Notes: generated by a model not told the origin, from the letters alone. A stretch of DNA of 64,000 nucleotides from an uncultured Methanomicrobiales archaeon (GCA_903828975.1 CAIKOD010000166.1:1-64000); one strand, 5' to 3'; counted from the stretch's first letter, positions 20,698 to 31,297 are shown. Numbers and translations are program-made.

Positions 20698-21810
20698 TCA
20701 TACCCTTGAAGCGATCTCAGCAGCGCTCAGTGACCGGTTGTAAAATGCGAGTTCGTCGATGGTACCTTTGAAGAACTTCTGGATACCTGCATCAGAACCG
20801 ATGTAAATGTCCTCAGTGGTTTTCTTCAGTTTGCCGGTTACCGGTGTTTCGGCCTTGAGAACCCCGTTTACATAGAGTTTTAGGGATGCACCGTCATATG
20901 ACAGGGCGAGATGACTCCAGGTGTCAAGGGGTACCTGCCCACTCCCCCAGTTCACTGAATGGGATACCCCGTCTGCAGTCCTGATTGAACCCTGCCACCC
21001 GTTCCATTTGTCCTGGCCAATGCCATCCCCGTCCCAGTCCCTCTTCTGGATTATCTTCGCTGTTTTCTGCTCTGTTGGATTGACCCAGGCCTCAAACGCT
21101 ATCGCGTTCTCCGGGGCTTCAGATGCGGACCCCTGGATACGGACACTACTGTTAATGCCATTGAAGAGAAGTGCATTTCCCAGTTTTCCTACAGTCCAGG
21201 TTGCATTTTTAATCAATCCCGTATACCCTTTCCCTGATAAGTCTGCGGACGTTGTCCCCGTACCTTCGTTAAACGACCAGAACCCTGATGCACCAACCGG
21301 AATTCCTCCAGGGGGCGTCTGTGATCCCCCTGCACCATTGCTCCATCTGGCGATGAGAAGATGCGAATTCTCATCAACCAGCCGTACGGTAACCGCACCC
21401 GAAGGGAATTGTCCTACGGCAGGTGATGATAGATCTGTCAGATTGCTGGTAATATAGAAGCCATTCGCAGTTTTGAATACATAGAGCGTGTCACCCGGGC
21501 GGAACTGGTTCATTTGCGAGAGCGGAATTGCCCGGGAACTCCCTGTGGACGAATCGATATACACACCCATTACATATTGTCCCTGGCCGCTCATGTTCAG
21601 GGTTGCGGTATCCCCTCCCTTGTTATATAACTTGATTACGTTTTTTCCGGCAATTGTCTGATTGGTGATATCCGGAGCGATAAATGCGGATTTTGGTGTC
21701 AGGTCTATAAGGCCCACGAATAGCGCAGCAATAACCGCAGCTAACGCAACCACCAATATAATGATAAGGATTGTCCCGATGATTTCGTTGACTGCTTGGT
21801 CGTTTCTCAT
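20698..21810 (-). CDS. Archaeal type IV pilin N-terminal domain protein with LamG/concanavalin-like C-terminus
   Basis: NDQAVNEIIGTILIIILVVALAAVIAALFVGL; C-term LSYDGASLKLYVNGVLKAE...GTIDELAFYNRSLSAAEI. Confidence 0.87.
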   Translation of the reverse strand: MRNDQAVNEIIGTILIIILVVALAAVIAALFVGLIDLTPKSAFIAPDITNQTIAGKNVIKLYNKGGDTATLNMSGQGQYVMGVYIDSSTGSSRAIPLSQMNQFRPGDTLYVFKTANGFYITSNLTDLSSPAVGQFPSGAVTVRLVDENSHLLIARWSNGAGGSQTPPGGIPVGASGFWSFNEGTGTTSADLSGKGYTGLIKNATWTVGKLGNALLFNGINSSVRIQGSASEAPENAIAFEAWVNPTEQKTAKIIQKRDWDGDGIGQDKWNGWQGSIRTADGVSHSVNWGSGQVPLDTWSHLALSYDGASLKLYVNGVLKAETPVTGKLKKTTEDIYIGSDAGIQKFFKGTIDELAFYNRSLSAAEIASRV

Positions 21811-21873
21811 GATGGGTAATTAATCATATGGTTATGGGGGTGTCCTAATACGCCCCATTTAATGGCTTGAAAT

Positions 21874-24800
21874 TTAAAATGCCGGAAGCCCGGCGGCAAA
21901 CCGTGAAGCCACCTCAGACGGATCCATAGCCCGTTCATAGGTATAAAGTCCCCTGATATCTCCGTCGAATTTCCGGAGCATACTCGTCGGTCCCGGCCAC
22001 TGGATTCCTGCCGGTCCACCGACCTGGTAACGATTTGGTGAAGCTTTCAGCCCACCATTGTCAATTACCACACTTTTCTCCAGTGTGCCATTTACATATA
22101 TTTTTATTCGGTTATTGGTGGGATCGGTCTGGTTGTATACACCAACTACGTAATACCAGGTATTTATGGTCGGTGAGGTAGTTGATTGGGCATACTGGCG
22201 GCTCAGATTTGTTGCAGCAGCAAATTCGAAAAGCGTATTATCGCTATTATGCTGGAGGTGGTACCGACTGTTTGAGTCTGAGTCGCCATCAACAACGATT
22301 GTTGCCCATGTGCGAGAAGAGTTTCCTCCTGCGTTCGGGGGAATATTCCATTTTACCCACACCTCTGCAGTGAAACCAGATAATGATTTTATTAAATGGT
22401 TCCCAAAATCATTTCCGGTTGCATAACAGCTATCTGATTTTTCTTTAAGATGAACATTCCATACACCACTCGAAGGATAGGTCTGTGTCCATCCGGATTG
22501 AAGGACTTCTTCAACGACATACTTGGTATCAACGTCAGGTCCAATATATAGAAGTCCGGTAACTATATAGTCCCCATTTGCATTTGTAATCGCAGATCCG
22601 GCTATTGTATTATTAGATTGCCACCGGACATTTATTCGCCATCCTGCAAGGCCCGGTTCACCAGGATCTCGATTTCCATCTCCATTCAGGTCATTCCATT
22701 TTGTCCCCGCGATAGAACCGCAGGTTGGCTGAGATATAACCACCTGACTGATAGTAGAATTTTTATTGCAGGCATTGGTTACGGTCAGGTTTACGTTGTA
22801 GGTCCCGGTTGTTATGTAGGTATAGGTGGGATTTTGTTGGGATGATGTCCCAATACCATCCCCGAAATTCCAATTCCAGCTGGTTATATTTGCTGCCGAC
22901 TGGTCTGTGAACTGTACCGTGAGTGGAGCGGTCCCCGATGCCGGTATAGCGTTGAATGCTGCAACCGGACCTTTATTGACAGTGATGTAATTGGTTCTTG
23001 TAAATTGAGTGCTGTTTCCGCAGGAGTTCCCAGCAGTGAGAGATATGGTGTAAGTGCCTGCCGTAGTGTATGTTTTTACTGGGTTCTGTTCCTTTGAGGT
23101 CGTTCCATCTCCAAAAGTCCAGGTCCAGGATGTCGGGTTACCAATAGTAGAGGTACTAGTAAACCTGATGTTGAGTGGCTGGCATCCGGTGGTCACATTA
23201 GCAGTAAAGTTAGCAACCGGCGCTGCTTTGACCGAAATGCAATCGGTTCTCGTATAGGTAGTGCCGTTACCGCATGAGTTACCTGCTGTGAGAGATACGG
23301 TGTAGTTCCCTGCTGAAGTGTATGTTTTCACGGGGTTCTGAGCCGTTGAGGTCGTCCCATCACCGAAAGTCCAGGTCCAGGAGGTCGGATTACCCGTGGA
23401 GGTATTAGTAAACCTGACCGTGAGTGGCGGGCACCCGGTGGTTATGTTGGTGGTGAAGTTCGCGATCGGCACAGGGTTGATAATTATGTAACCTGGCCTG
23501 GTATACGGTATGCTGTTTCCGCACGAGTCACCTGCCGTGAGAGATACGGTGTAGTTCCCTGCTGAAGTGTATGTTTTCACGGGGTTCTGATCCGTTGAGG
23601 TTGTTCCATCGCCGAAAGTCCAGTTCCATGTGGAGGCTCCTAATGTGGTATCGATGAAATTCACGGTCATGGGTTGGCATCCTATGGTCAAGTTCGCGAA
23701 GAATGATGCGACCGGGACAGGGTTGACCGTGATGTAATTGGCTTTGTTAAACGGAATGCTGTTTCCACAGGAGTTACCCGCAGTAAGAGAGACTGTGTAG
23801 TTGCCTGTGGTAGTGTATATTTTTACCGGGTTCTGATCCGTTGAGGTTGTTCCATCGCCGAAAGTCCAGATCCAGGAGGTTGGATTGCCCGTAGATGTAT
23901 TGGTAAACTGGACAGTGAGTTGTTGACACCCGATGGTCACGTTGGCAATGAAGTTAGCGACTGGTGCGGAATTGACCGTAATATAATTAGTTCTTGAAAA
24001 CGGAATGCTATTTCCACATGAATTACGTGCAGTAAGAGAGACTGTGTAGTTGCCTGTGGTAGTGTATATTTTTACCGGGTTCTGATCCGTTGAGGTTGTT
24101 CCATCGTCGAAAGTCCAAATCCATGTAGTGGGTACACCTGTCGAGGTATCATTGAATTGTACGTTCATCGGCAGGCAGCCCATTGTTAAATTCGCGTTAA
24201 AGTTTGCGATTGGGACCTGGCCAACTATGATGAAATTTAATTGCGTTTTTGTATTCGAACCATCGCTATTCGTAGCAGTGAGGCTCACGTTATACGAACC
24301 CGGAGATACGTATGTATGAACCGGGTTCTGTAGTGTCGATATTCCACCGTCTCCAAATGACCAGCTCCACGAAGTTGGAGAACCCGAGGATGTATCAGTG
24401 AACTGAACTGATAGCGGGGTACATCCTGATGTGGTATTTGCGGTGAACCCTGCAACAGGTGAAACACCCCCTCCCCCGGAAGTGACGTTAATATCCATTG
24501 TAAACGGTGCACTGGTTCCATAGACATTGCGGGAGACCAACCTGACCGTATAGGTGCCTGCGGTGGCGAAGGTATGTGTCGGATTTTTTGTAATTGAGGT
24601 CCAGCCATCACTGGAGGTCCAATCCCAGGATGTTGGAGTGCAGGTGGAAGTATCCTGGAATATCACAAGGGTACTGGTGTCTGGGTTTGGAGGGAAATAC
24701 ATGAATGAAGCAACCGGGCTGCAGGGAACTGGTGCAGTTGTGGTTGACGTGGTGGGAGTGATCGTATGTGTTGGCGTGTAAGTTATGACAGAACCAAAAT

Positions 24801-25182
24801 CTGCTAGGACCCGCTCCCCGGCAGAGCCGTTATAAACAATTTTCACATCAGGGAGTGGTGTTGCGGGATCATAAGAAGAAAATGTGAGGGTATCATCAAT
24901 TGACCAATCTGGTGATGAGGCGTTGGAACTGACATAATCGGTTGGGTTACCATTGATGAGGATCTTAAAACTAGATCGCGGGATTGATTCGCCCCCGTCA
25001 TGATGGAGGGTAAGGTTAGTGCTTGTATTTGCAAGACTTGCCCTGAATTCAGGAATTTTTTCAGGAACGGAATGATTCAGGAAATACACGCCTGCTATCG
25101 CAACTCCGAGGCCGATAATTGCTATCAGCATTAGCGCACCGACAATTTCGGCCACACCTGAATCTGAAACAGAATCTTTCAT
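21874..25182 (-). CDS. Giant pilin/adhesin: pilin N-terminus, about 8 PKD repeats, SdrD B-like domain, LamG-like domain
   Basis: SGVAEIVGALMLIAIIGLGVAIAGVYFL; repeated PTSWTWTFGDGTTST..NPVKTYTSAGNYTVSLTA; GTKWNDLNGDGNRDPGEPGLAGW; start set at ATG 25182. Confidence 0.9.
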   Translation of the reverse strand: MKDSVSDSGVAEIVGALMLIAIIGLGVAIAGVYFLNHSVPEKIPEFRASLANTSTNLTLHHDGGESIPRSSFKILINGNPTDYVSSNASSPDWSIDDTLTFSSYDPATPLPDVKIVYNGSAGERVLADFGSVITYTPTHTITPTTSTTTAPVPCSPVASFMYFPPNPDTSTLVIFQDTSTCTPTSWDWTSSDGWTSITKNPTHTFATAGTYTVRLVSRNVYGTSAPFTMDINVTSGGGGVSPVAGFTANTTSGCTPLSVQFTDTSSGSPTSWSWSFGDGGISTLQNPVHTYVSPGSYNVSLTATNSDGSNTKTQLNFIIVGQVPIANFNANLTMGCLPMNVQFNDTSTGVPTTWIWTFDDGTTSTDQNPVKIYTTTGNYTVSLTARNSCGNSIPFSRTNYITVNSAPVANFIANVTIGCQQLTVQFTNTSTGNPTSWIWTFGDGTTSTDQNPVKIYTTTGNYTVSLTAGNSCGNSIPFNKANYITVNPVPVASFFANLTIGCQPMTVNFIDTTLGASTWNWTFGDGTTSTDQNPVKTYTSAGNYTVSLTAGDSCGNSIPYTRPGYIIINPVPIANFTTNITTGCPPLTVRFTNTSTGNPTSWTWTFGDGTTSTAQNPVKTYTSAGNYTVSLTAGNSCGNGTTYTRTDCISVKAAPVANFTANVTTGCQPLNIRFTSTSTIGNPTSWTWTFGDGTTSKEQNPVKTYTTAGTYTISLTAGNSCGNSTQFTRTNYITVNKGPVAAFNAIPASGTAPLTVQFTDQSAANITSWNWNFGDGIGTSSQQNPTYTYITTGTYNVNLTVTNACNKNSTISQVVISQPTCGSIAGTKWNDLNGDGNRDPGEPGLAGWRINVRWQSNNTIAGSAITNANGDYIVTGLLYIGPDVDTKYVVEEVLQSGWTQTYPSSGVWNVHLKEKSDSCYATGNDFGNHLIKSLSGFTAEVWVKWNIPPNAGGNSSRTWATIVVDGDSDSNSRYHLQHNSDNTLFEFAAATNLSRQYAQSTTSPTINTWYYVVGVYNQTDPTNNRIKIYVNGTLEKSVVIDNGGLKASPNRYQVGGPAGIQWPGPTSMLRKFDGDIRGLYTYERAMDPSEVASRFAAGLPAF
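22950..24450 (-). repeat. Tandem PKD-coding repeats of about 246-249 bp
   Basis: ttctgatccgttgaggttgttccatcg recurs at 23585, 23831 and 24080. Confidence 0.85.
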
Positions 25183-25210
25183 TTTTCTTCCTAATGTGGT
25201 TTCCAATGCC

Positions 25211-26290
25211 TCATGTATAACTAATACTAGCATATGTCCCGACAAAAGACATACCGGTGTCTTGTTGGGAATTATAATCATAATCAAGACTGAATAATCC
25301 TACACCAATCGGTCGAATACCACTAATAATAATGGGAATCTTATTATATTCATTGTAATAAGGATATGGTGAAGTATTATTTATTGCTAGAAATGTGTAT
25401 TCGTTTTGGTTTGGTTCCGATGTAATTGTAAACGAGGATCCAAGATCGACATACCCTGTAATCCATGCGTTATCTATCGTGACAGTACCGAATGGTTTTG
25501 TTGTCCCATTCACCGCATATGTTATTCGAAGAGAAACGTCCTGACCCCGCATCTGATAAAATGTATTTCCAAGACCAAATATCTTAAAGTCGTCCTGCTT
25601 ATCCTGTAAACGGTGAATTTCAATAATGTCATTAACTGAAAGTGACATCGGTTTATTTCCATCGATAGAAATAGTTGAACCAGATTTAGTTACTTTGAAA
25701 CGCAAAATTCCTGCATTAAGACTTGATGCTTGCTTATTTTTCCGTATAAAAATGGTAGCAGTGCGCGTGACAATATCATCATACGCATCCCGGATTTGGA
25801 TGTCAGAACAATTGATGATATTACATGCAGGGCAGGATGGAACTGGTGGTACGTAAACGTCAGGTACGAAATTTTGAGGTGGTTGTATCTGCTCCAGGTC
25901 AAGGAGAACATCGCCCGATCCTGTCTTATAGAATATCTGTACAGTAGGGTTACTAAAAGAAGTACTAAATTCTATAGTTTTTCCTATATCCCAAACGTTA
26001 CTTCCAATTGGGGATATGTTGAAATAGGGGGTATTATCAATTTTTACATAAAATTCTCCCCGGTAAAGCGATTCACCCCCATCATGGTAGATAGTTACTT
26101 TACTGCCATTAACCTGCGAAAGAAAACGTGAATCCGGAATTTTTTGTGGAAGAGGCTGGCTGAAAAGTCCTACGGCAATGATTGCTACAGCAAGTACAAC
26201 AACAGAAATAAGGAGAATCGCCCCGATTACCTCCGATACGCCGGATGAATTATTCATCAGTATTTTTCCCTGGCCCGAATTCCTTATCAT
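25211..26290 (-). CDS. Archaeal type IV pilin-like protein
   Basis: SSGVSEVIGAILLISVVVLAVAIIAVGLFSQPLPQKIPD; YHDGGESLYRGEFYVKID as in the giant pilin. Confidence 0.85.
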   Translation of the reverse strand: MIRNSGQGKILMNNSSGVSEVIGAILLISVVVLAVAIIAVGLFSQPLPQKIPDSRFLSQVNGSKVTIYHDGGESLYRGEFYVKIDNTPYFNISPIGSNVWDIGKTIEFSTSFSNPTVQIFYKTGSGDVLLDLEQIQPPQNFVPDVYVPPVPSCPACNIINCSDIQIRDAYDDIVTRTATIFIRKNKQASSLNAGILRFKVTKSGSTISIDGNKPMSLSVNDIIEIHRLQDKQDDFKIFGLGNTFYQMRGQDVSLRITYAVNGTTKPFGTVTIDNAWITGYVDLGSSFTITSEPNQNEYTFLAINNTSPYPYYNEYNKIPIIISGIRPIGVGLFSLDYDYNSQQDTGMSFVGTYASISYT

Positions 26291-26300
26291 TTCACACCCG

Positions 26301-27239
26301 TCAAACCAATGTAATTGAGTTCAGGCTCGTAAAAAAATATGGACGAGTCATTACTAAATTCACGTTAGTTCCCACAGGGGGCTGGATTTTAATCCATGCT
26401 ATACCATTGTCTGTTGTTGATAAGGGGCATAGAGTATACCATTGATAAACACCAGTATCAGAACCGTTTATTCTTTCCCTAATGACAATGTCTCTGAACA
26501 GATTTCTCCACATAAGTGCTGTCTGTGCATCTTTCACTTTGACAGAAATATTAACCCAAGTATTGGGATTTGTTACTGGAGAATCAGGCTGTTCCTGCAG
26601 GCGGAAATTCAAGCGTGCATTTCCTTCTCCCGCGATGGAACCACCACCATTTAAATTTATAGGCACAACGACAACTGAAGCCGTGTTACTGACGTTATAT
26701 ATTGAGATAAGCGGGGAAACAACGTTTGTGACCCCGGTAACCCCATTAATATCCTGTGAGAGAAAAATCCCCCCCATCTGGTAGTAATACTGCTGCTGGA
26801 TCCAGTAATTATTATTGGACTGATAGACAAGTGAGCTCATCGGTATTGGTAACGAATTTGGGTCATTATTAGTCGTCACAGTGATTGTATCCAGGGTGTT
26901 ATACGGGGTATTATTGATCGCGAGAGACCCCGAAGAGCCGATAGGCTGCATCATCGGTAAAAACAGGCCGCTTGTCTGGGTATTTCCTCCCTTGCTCCCA
27001 AGGGTGAGTGTTGTAGAGTCGGTAACACCTGTCTCACTGTTCATCCAGAGAGAATCGACGGCAATTTTATAATCTAAAAACCAGTCACCAACATAATCCA
27101 TGTGCGAAATTTCCTGCTCTCTCCCCTGTGCCGGAAGAACATATGTCATCCAAAGAGAAATTGCGACAATAACAAGTGCCAGTATTAAAACAAAGCCGAT
27201 TACTTCCGAAAGTCCGTGATCATTTACCTTATGAGTCAT
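26301..27239 (-). CDS. Archaeal type IV pilin-like / archaellin-like secreted protein
   Basis: NDHGLSEVIGFVLILALVIVAISLWMTYVLP. Confidence 0.82.
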   Translation of the reverse strand: MTHKVNDHGLSEVIGFVLILALVIVAISLWMTYVLPAQGREQEISHMDYVGDWFLDYKIAVDSLWMNSETGVTDSTTLTLGSKGGNTQTSGLFLPMMQPIGSSGSLAINNTPYNTLDTITVTTNNDPNSLPIPMSSLVYQSNNNYWIQQQYYYQMGGIFLSQDINGVTGVTNVVSPLISIYNVSNTASVVVVPINLNGGGSIAGEGNARLNFRLQEQPDSPVTNPNTWVNISVKVKDAQTALMWRNLFRDIVIRERINGSDTGVYQWYTLCPLSTTDNGIAWIKIQPPVGTNVNLVMTRPYFFTSLNSITLV

Positions 27240-28298
27240 AATACGGGAAACCTGTCTACTATTATTCCTGGCTCTTTTTTAAATCAATGCTCTCTTTTAT
27301 TTCAATCTATAAGCCCTTTTCGGCCTCTTGATAACATATATTTCACCTGTATTGTTAATAAAAATCGCATTATACTAATGGTTTGACTCTACACATTGCG
27401 ACCTGAATTATTTATAATTTCAGAAAAAGAGCGCCTAATAGGGATAGACGTCTCAATAAGGCCTCTTATACATTCGACCTTGTGTGTTGTGCCATGATTC
27501 TCAATAACTGGGGTACTTATGAGTCTCACATTGTTTCAGTCACATAAGCAACGGTACCGAGGTATGGCTCCGGATGATCCATCTGGAAAATACGGGCAGA
27601 CTACGGAAAAAGCTGAAGGAAAGCGGAAAGTTTCCGCGTGGATCAAATCCCAGGGTGAGGCCCCTGATTCAGGAATTACTGGTACTAATACACTTAATTG
27701 TACTAGTGATAGTCTATACTATGGAAAATTTGATCTCACGTACACCCCCAACAGCGTATGTGACACAGACTCGTCCACTCACTGTGGAGTTCCAGAATTC
27801 CGCAGGGTAAAACCTGAAGTCTTTAGATGGTCCCTGATTCGTCAATGCAGGTATGGATGGCCTGGAATATCCACGCAAAACTTTTTGCTCGATGTACGGG
27901 AACATGGTTGTTTTCAGCTTGAGAAGAGGGTTGCCCGGAACCCCGGCAAGACCTACAATTCCCACAGATTACACTGAGATGCTGTCAGAAGAGGTGGCTA
28001 ATCTTTTTTGTACCGAAATACTGCACCCGATACTAAATCTCTTCGCTTCGCTCCACAATCTGGGTTCTCCAGGTTTTACTCGCATAATCAGTCGACCTCA
28101 AAAGGAAAGAACCGCAATAAGGGTCATCTGTTTCCCCGGTACCGCATTACCGCTACAGTACCAGCAGGGCTGTAGGTTAAGGCCCCCGGTGGCGAACATT
28201 CCTCTGTTATCATCACATCTGTTCACTATCTGGAAATCCAGGTGGACGAAAATTCAATTACAAGACTAAAAAAAGAGATCCCCTCCGGCAGGTCCCCT

Positions 28299-29386
28299 TC
28301 ACATCGTCGATACTTTCACATCATCGATGATACCGTTGAAATAGCGGTTGCTATTGATACCTTCGCCAATGTGCAGGTCGTAATTCCCAGGTGCAAATGT
28401 CCCGGTCTGGGTTTTGCTAACTGGAGTTGCACCATTCACTGAGAGATCAATCTTTCCTATTGTTGCATTATATGATCCCACTACATGGTACCATGTATCC
28501 TTCTGAAGAGTAAGTCCTCCGTTTGACTGTACGAACTGTCTTCCATTTGTAGTACGGACCGCAAATTCAAATTTATCATTAAACTGGCTGTGCTGGAGTG
28601 CATACTGCATGTTTCCATCACTGTCTCCTTTTGTGACGATATTAGCCCACTGATTTCCGTTACCCGGTGGGATAGCCCACTTTACCCAGGTATCCACCTT
28701 GATCCCGGTAGGTGGTGCGAGCTCCGGAGAATTCGGTATTGAAACATAGCTGGACCCGTTAAAGAAAAGGCCATTTCCCGTATGCCCCGGGATCCAGGTG
28801 GCGCCGTAGAGCGTAAGATTATAGGATGGGTTCGGGCCCGTGAAGAAGTCCTGCCATGCATATCCGGTGGCCTGCGCTGCGACACCTAACGTGAGATCTG
28901 TTGTATATATAATCACATTATCTGTCCCGTCGATAACGTCGAAACGCCATAAACCCTTCGTCAGTCCGGAACCTACCCTTGCATGTGTCTCATTCTGTGT
29001 GACGGTTAGTATTCCTGACTTATCGTAGATAAAAAGGGTATCGCCGGGTTTCCATGTAATAGGTCCATCAGCTGCCGGGTGCAAGACCCCTCCACTGGGT
29101 GGGGCAACCTGGAAATCCACCGGCATTCCTTCTTTAGCGGTTGAGCGGTTCAGATGGGCGATATCCCCCCCATGTCATAGACGGAGATGTACCAGTTATT
29201 TGATGAGGCATTTTTCGCTTCCGTCTGGACTACGATATAGGCCGATTTTGGATAAAAAATCACCAGCCCGAATACAATACTTGCAATTATTGCAGCAACG
29301 GCGATTACCAGGATCACCATCAGAATAACACTTACCGCTTCCTCAAGTCCTCGATCATTTAAACAACGGGGTGCAGGTCGCCTCAT
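28299..29386 (-). pseudogene. Pilin with LamG C-terminus split by a frameshift at a C7/G7 tract (29165-29171)
   Basis: ORF 29150-29386 carries the pilin N-terminus; ORF 28299-29126 the remainder; adding one G restores DMGGDIAHLNRSTAKEGMPVDFQVAPP. Confidence 0.8.
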
Positions 29387-29725
29387 AGTTCAAGACAGTA
29401 ATATCACTGGTGGCAATATAAACAAGATCGTTAAAAGGGAGGTATGTTGCTGTAAGGAGGGGGCGAATTACTTCAGAAAGCCATCAGGAAATCCACTGAA
29501 TTTCTAATCCAAAATGTCTTTTTACCGGGGATTTCCCGGAAAATTATTCGATCCCATGTATCCTATATAATTACCAACAATATTTATTTACCATTAAAAT
29601 CATATTACCAAATACTATATTATCCATTATCCTATACTATCTCATACGCAGGATCGGAGGAATGAAAAGACATTCGGTATTTTCAATGGTTGATGGCCAA
29701 AAACCGGTAGCCATGGGTTGAAGAT

Positions 29726-30031
29726 ATGAAACAGAAAAGATCACGATCGGGAAAGACCGGGAATTACACCGGCGTGCATGAACCGGGTACAGAATACATG
29801 CCTGGGTCCGGCCCGGTTATCGTTGTGGATGCAACCGGTCGGATGGTGCTTCCCAAAAAAATACGGGACCATTTTAACGCAAAACGATTTGAGGTTCTGG
29901 AAAAGGAGGGGCATATCGAGTTGATCCCTATCAAACCGCTGGACACACTTTTTGGGATATTACCTGGAATCAATATAGAAAAATTGTACCAGGAACATGA
30001 TCGGGAATGTGAAGAGGAGGATAAAGTGTGA
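29726..30031 (+). CDS. AbrB-type VapB antitoxin
   Basis: VIVVDATGRMVLPKKIRDHFNAKRFEVLEKEGHIELIPI. Confidence 0.88.
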   Translation: MKQKRSRSGKTGNYTGVHEPGTEYMPGSGPVIVVDATGRMVLPKKIRDHFNAKRFEVLEKEGHIELIPIKPLDTLFGILPGINIEKLYQEHDRECEEEDKV

Positions 30032-30423
30032 CCAAACCCGGAATCCTTGTTGATACCTGGGCCTGGCTTGAGATGATGAGCGGGTCCCCAAGGGGAGACC
30101 GGGCACGTGACATCATTCGCAACAGTTCACCAGTCTCTCTATCAGTCCTGACGCTCTATGAACTCCGGTACCGCCTGGAACAGATTAAAAACCGAGAGTT
30201 TGCAATAATGGTTATTAAACAGATAGCCGATCAGACAGAAGTTATTCCCATAGATGATCAGATTGGACTCCTTGGCGGTACCATAAAGATTCAACAAATT
30301 TCTCAGAAAACAACAATGGGCGCAGTTGATTGCCTGATCCTTGCAACATCCCGTGTCCATGACCTACAAATCCTCACCGGTGATAAACATTTTGCGGGTT
30401 GTCCGGAGGCTATTTTTTTATAA
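30028..30423 (+). CDS. PIN-domain toxin (VapC-like)
   Basis: GILVDTWAWLEMMSG...LTLYELRYR...GAVDCLILATS...LTGDKHF; 4-nt overlap with the AbrB gene. Confidence 0.9.
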   Translation: MTKPGILVDTWAWLEMMSGSPRGDRARDIIRNSSPVSLSVLTLYELRYRLEQIKNREFAIMVIKQIADQTEVIPIDDQIGLLGGTIKIQQISQKTTMGAVDCLILATSRVHDLQILTGDKHFAGCPEAIFL

Positions 30424-30776
30424 AATTGTTCTCCCTCGAAATTTTTTAGGTCCCGGGAGTAGCCAGGAAATAATTGTAATTGTTTTATTTCTCCTCGCTG
30501 GAGGTATCTGATCGTATTATATGTGTGATACAAAATCTTTTCACAAATAATGGGTAGTCCAGCGCAAAGGTACCCTCAAAACAGCCAAGATACTGCCCCG
30601 CACAAATATACCGCAATCCCTGTTCTTTGGCTTAAAACAACCTGGCATAGCCAATCGGGGGATAATTCAGCCCCTTAATATCCACAATAAGGAATGGTGT
30701 TGGAATAATCCGTAATTATGTCTATGCTGCCATGTTGAGGGTGTGAATATTCCGATAAATCGGTTGAATTTCAGGC

Positions 30777-30801
30777 CGATTCACGTAATAGTGGTGAATC
30801 G
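30777..30801. repeat. Inverted repeat CGATTCAC-N9-GTGAATCG
   Basis: Perfect 8-bp arms (30777-30784 / 30794-30801) next to the TATA-like taatatataaaaa. Confidence 0.6.
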
Positions 30802-30982
30802 ACTAATATATAAAAAATCGACAAATTGCAGTTCTTTTATCGCAAACCTGCTTCAAATTGACGATATTTGACCGTTGTCCGGGTAGATGTGAGATGAAGG
30901 TCTGGAAAAGCGTGTAATTGAGAAAATACCATTATTCAGTGAATACATACCCCAAAAAATAGGTATTATTATCACGGATATT

Positions 30983-31297
30983 TCACTCCTTATCTTCCGG
31001 TGCGACGTATTTAGGATGGAAATAACGCCAGAGTAGGCCTGATATTGCAATAATAATCAATAAAATGCCTATTATCAGCCATATTGGCACAATACCAACA
31101 TTTTGTGATACATCGACAGGAGGCACAAATGTCGGAACGATAGTAGGAATAGATGTAGGGGCTGAAGTCAGGATTACCCCTGTTGGCTGAATACCGGGTG
31201 TGTTACCCGTACCTGTCGTTATTGCTGTAACTGTCACTAAAAGGAGTGAAAGTGCACTCAGGAAGATAAGAATACGGGATAATGGGACCTTCATCAC
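30983..31297 (-). CDS. Small secreted/membrane protein, Pro/Thr-rich
   Basis: N-terminal signal sequence, T/P-rich middle, C-terminal TM IVPIWLIIGILLIIIAISGLLW. Confidence 0.6.
   Translation of the reverse strand: MMKVPLSRILIFLSALSLLLVTVTAITTGTGNTPGIQPTGVILTSAPTSIPTIVPTFVPPVDVSQNVGIVPIWLIIGILLIIIAISGLLWRYFHPKYVAPEDKE

Noticed and set aside
22950-24450. PKD repeat block considered as a mobile or satellite repeat
   Set aside because: Period is a multiple of 3 and translates to PKD domains in one long ORF.
27519-27977. 152-aa plus-strand ORF in the pilin cluster gap
   Set aside because: No recognisable domain, overlapped by ORFs in other frames and on the other strand, atypical composition.
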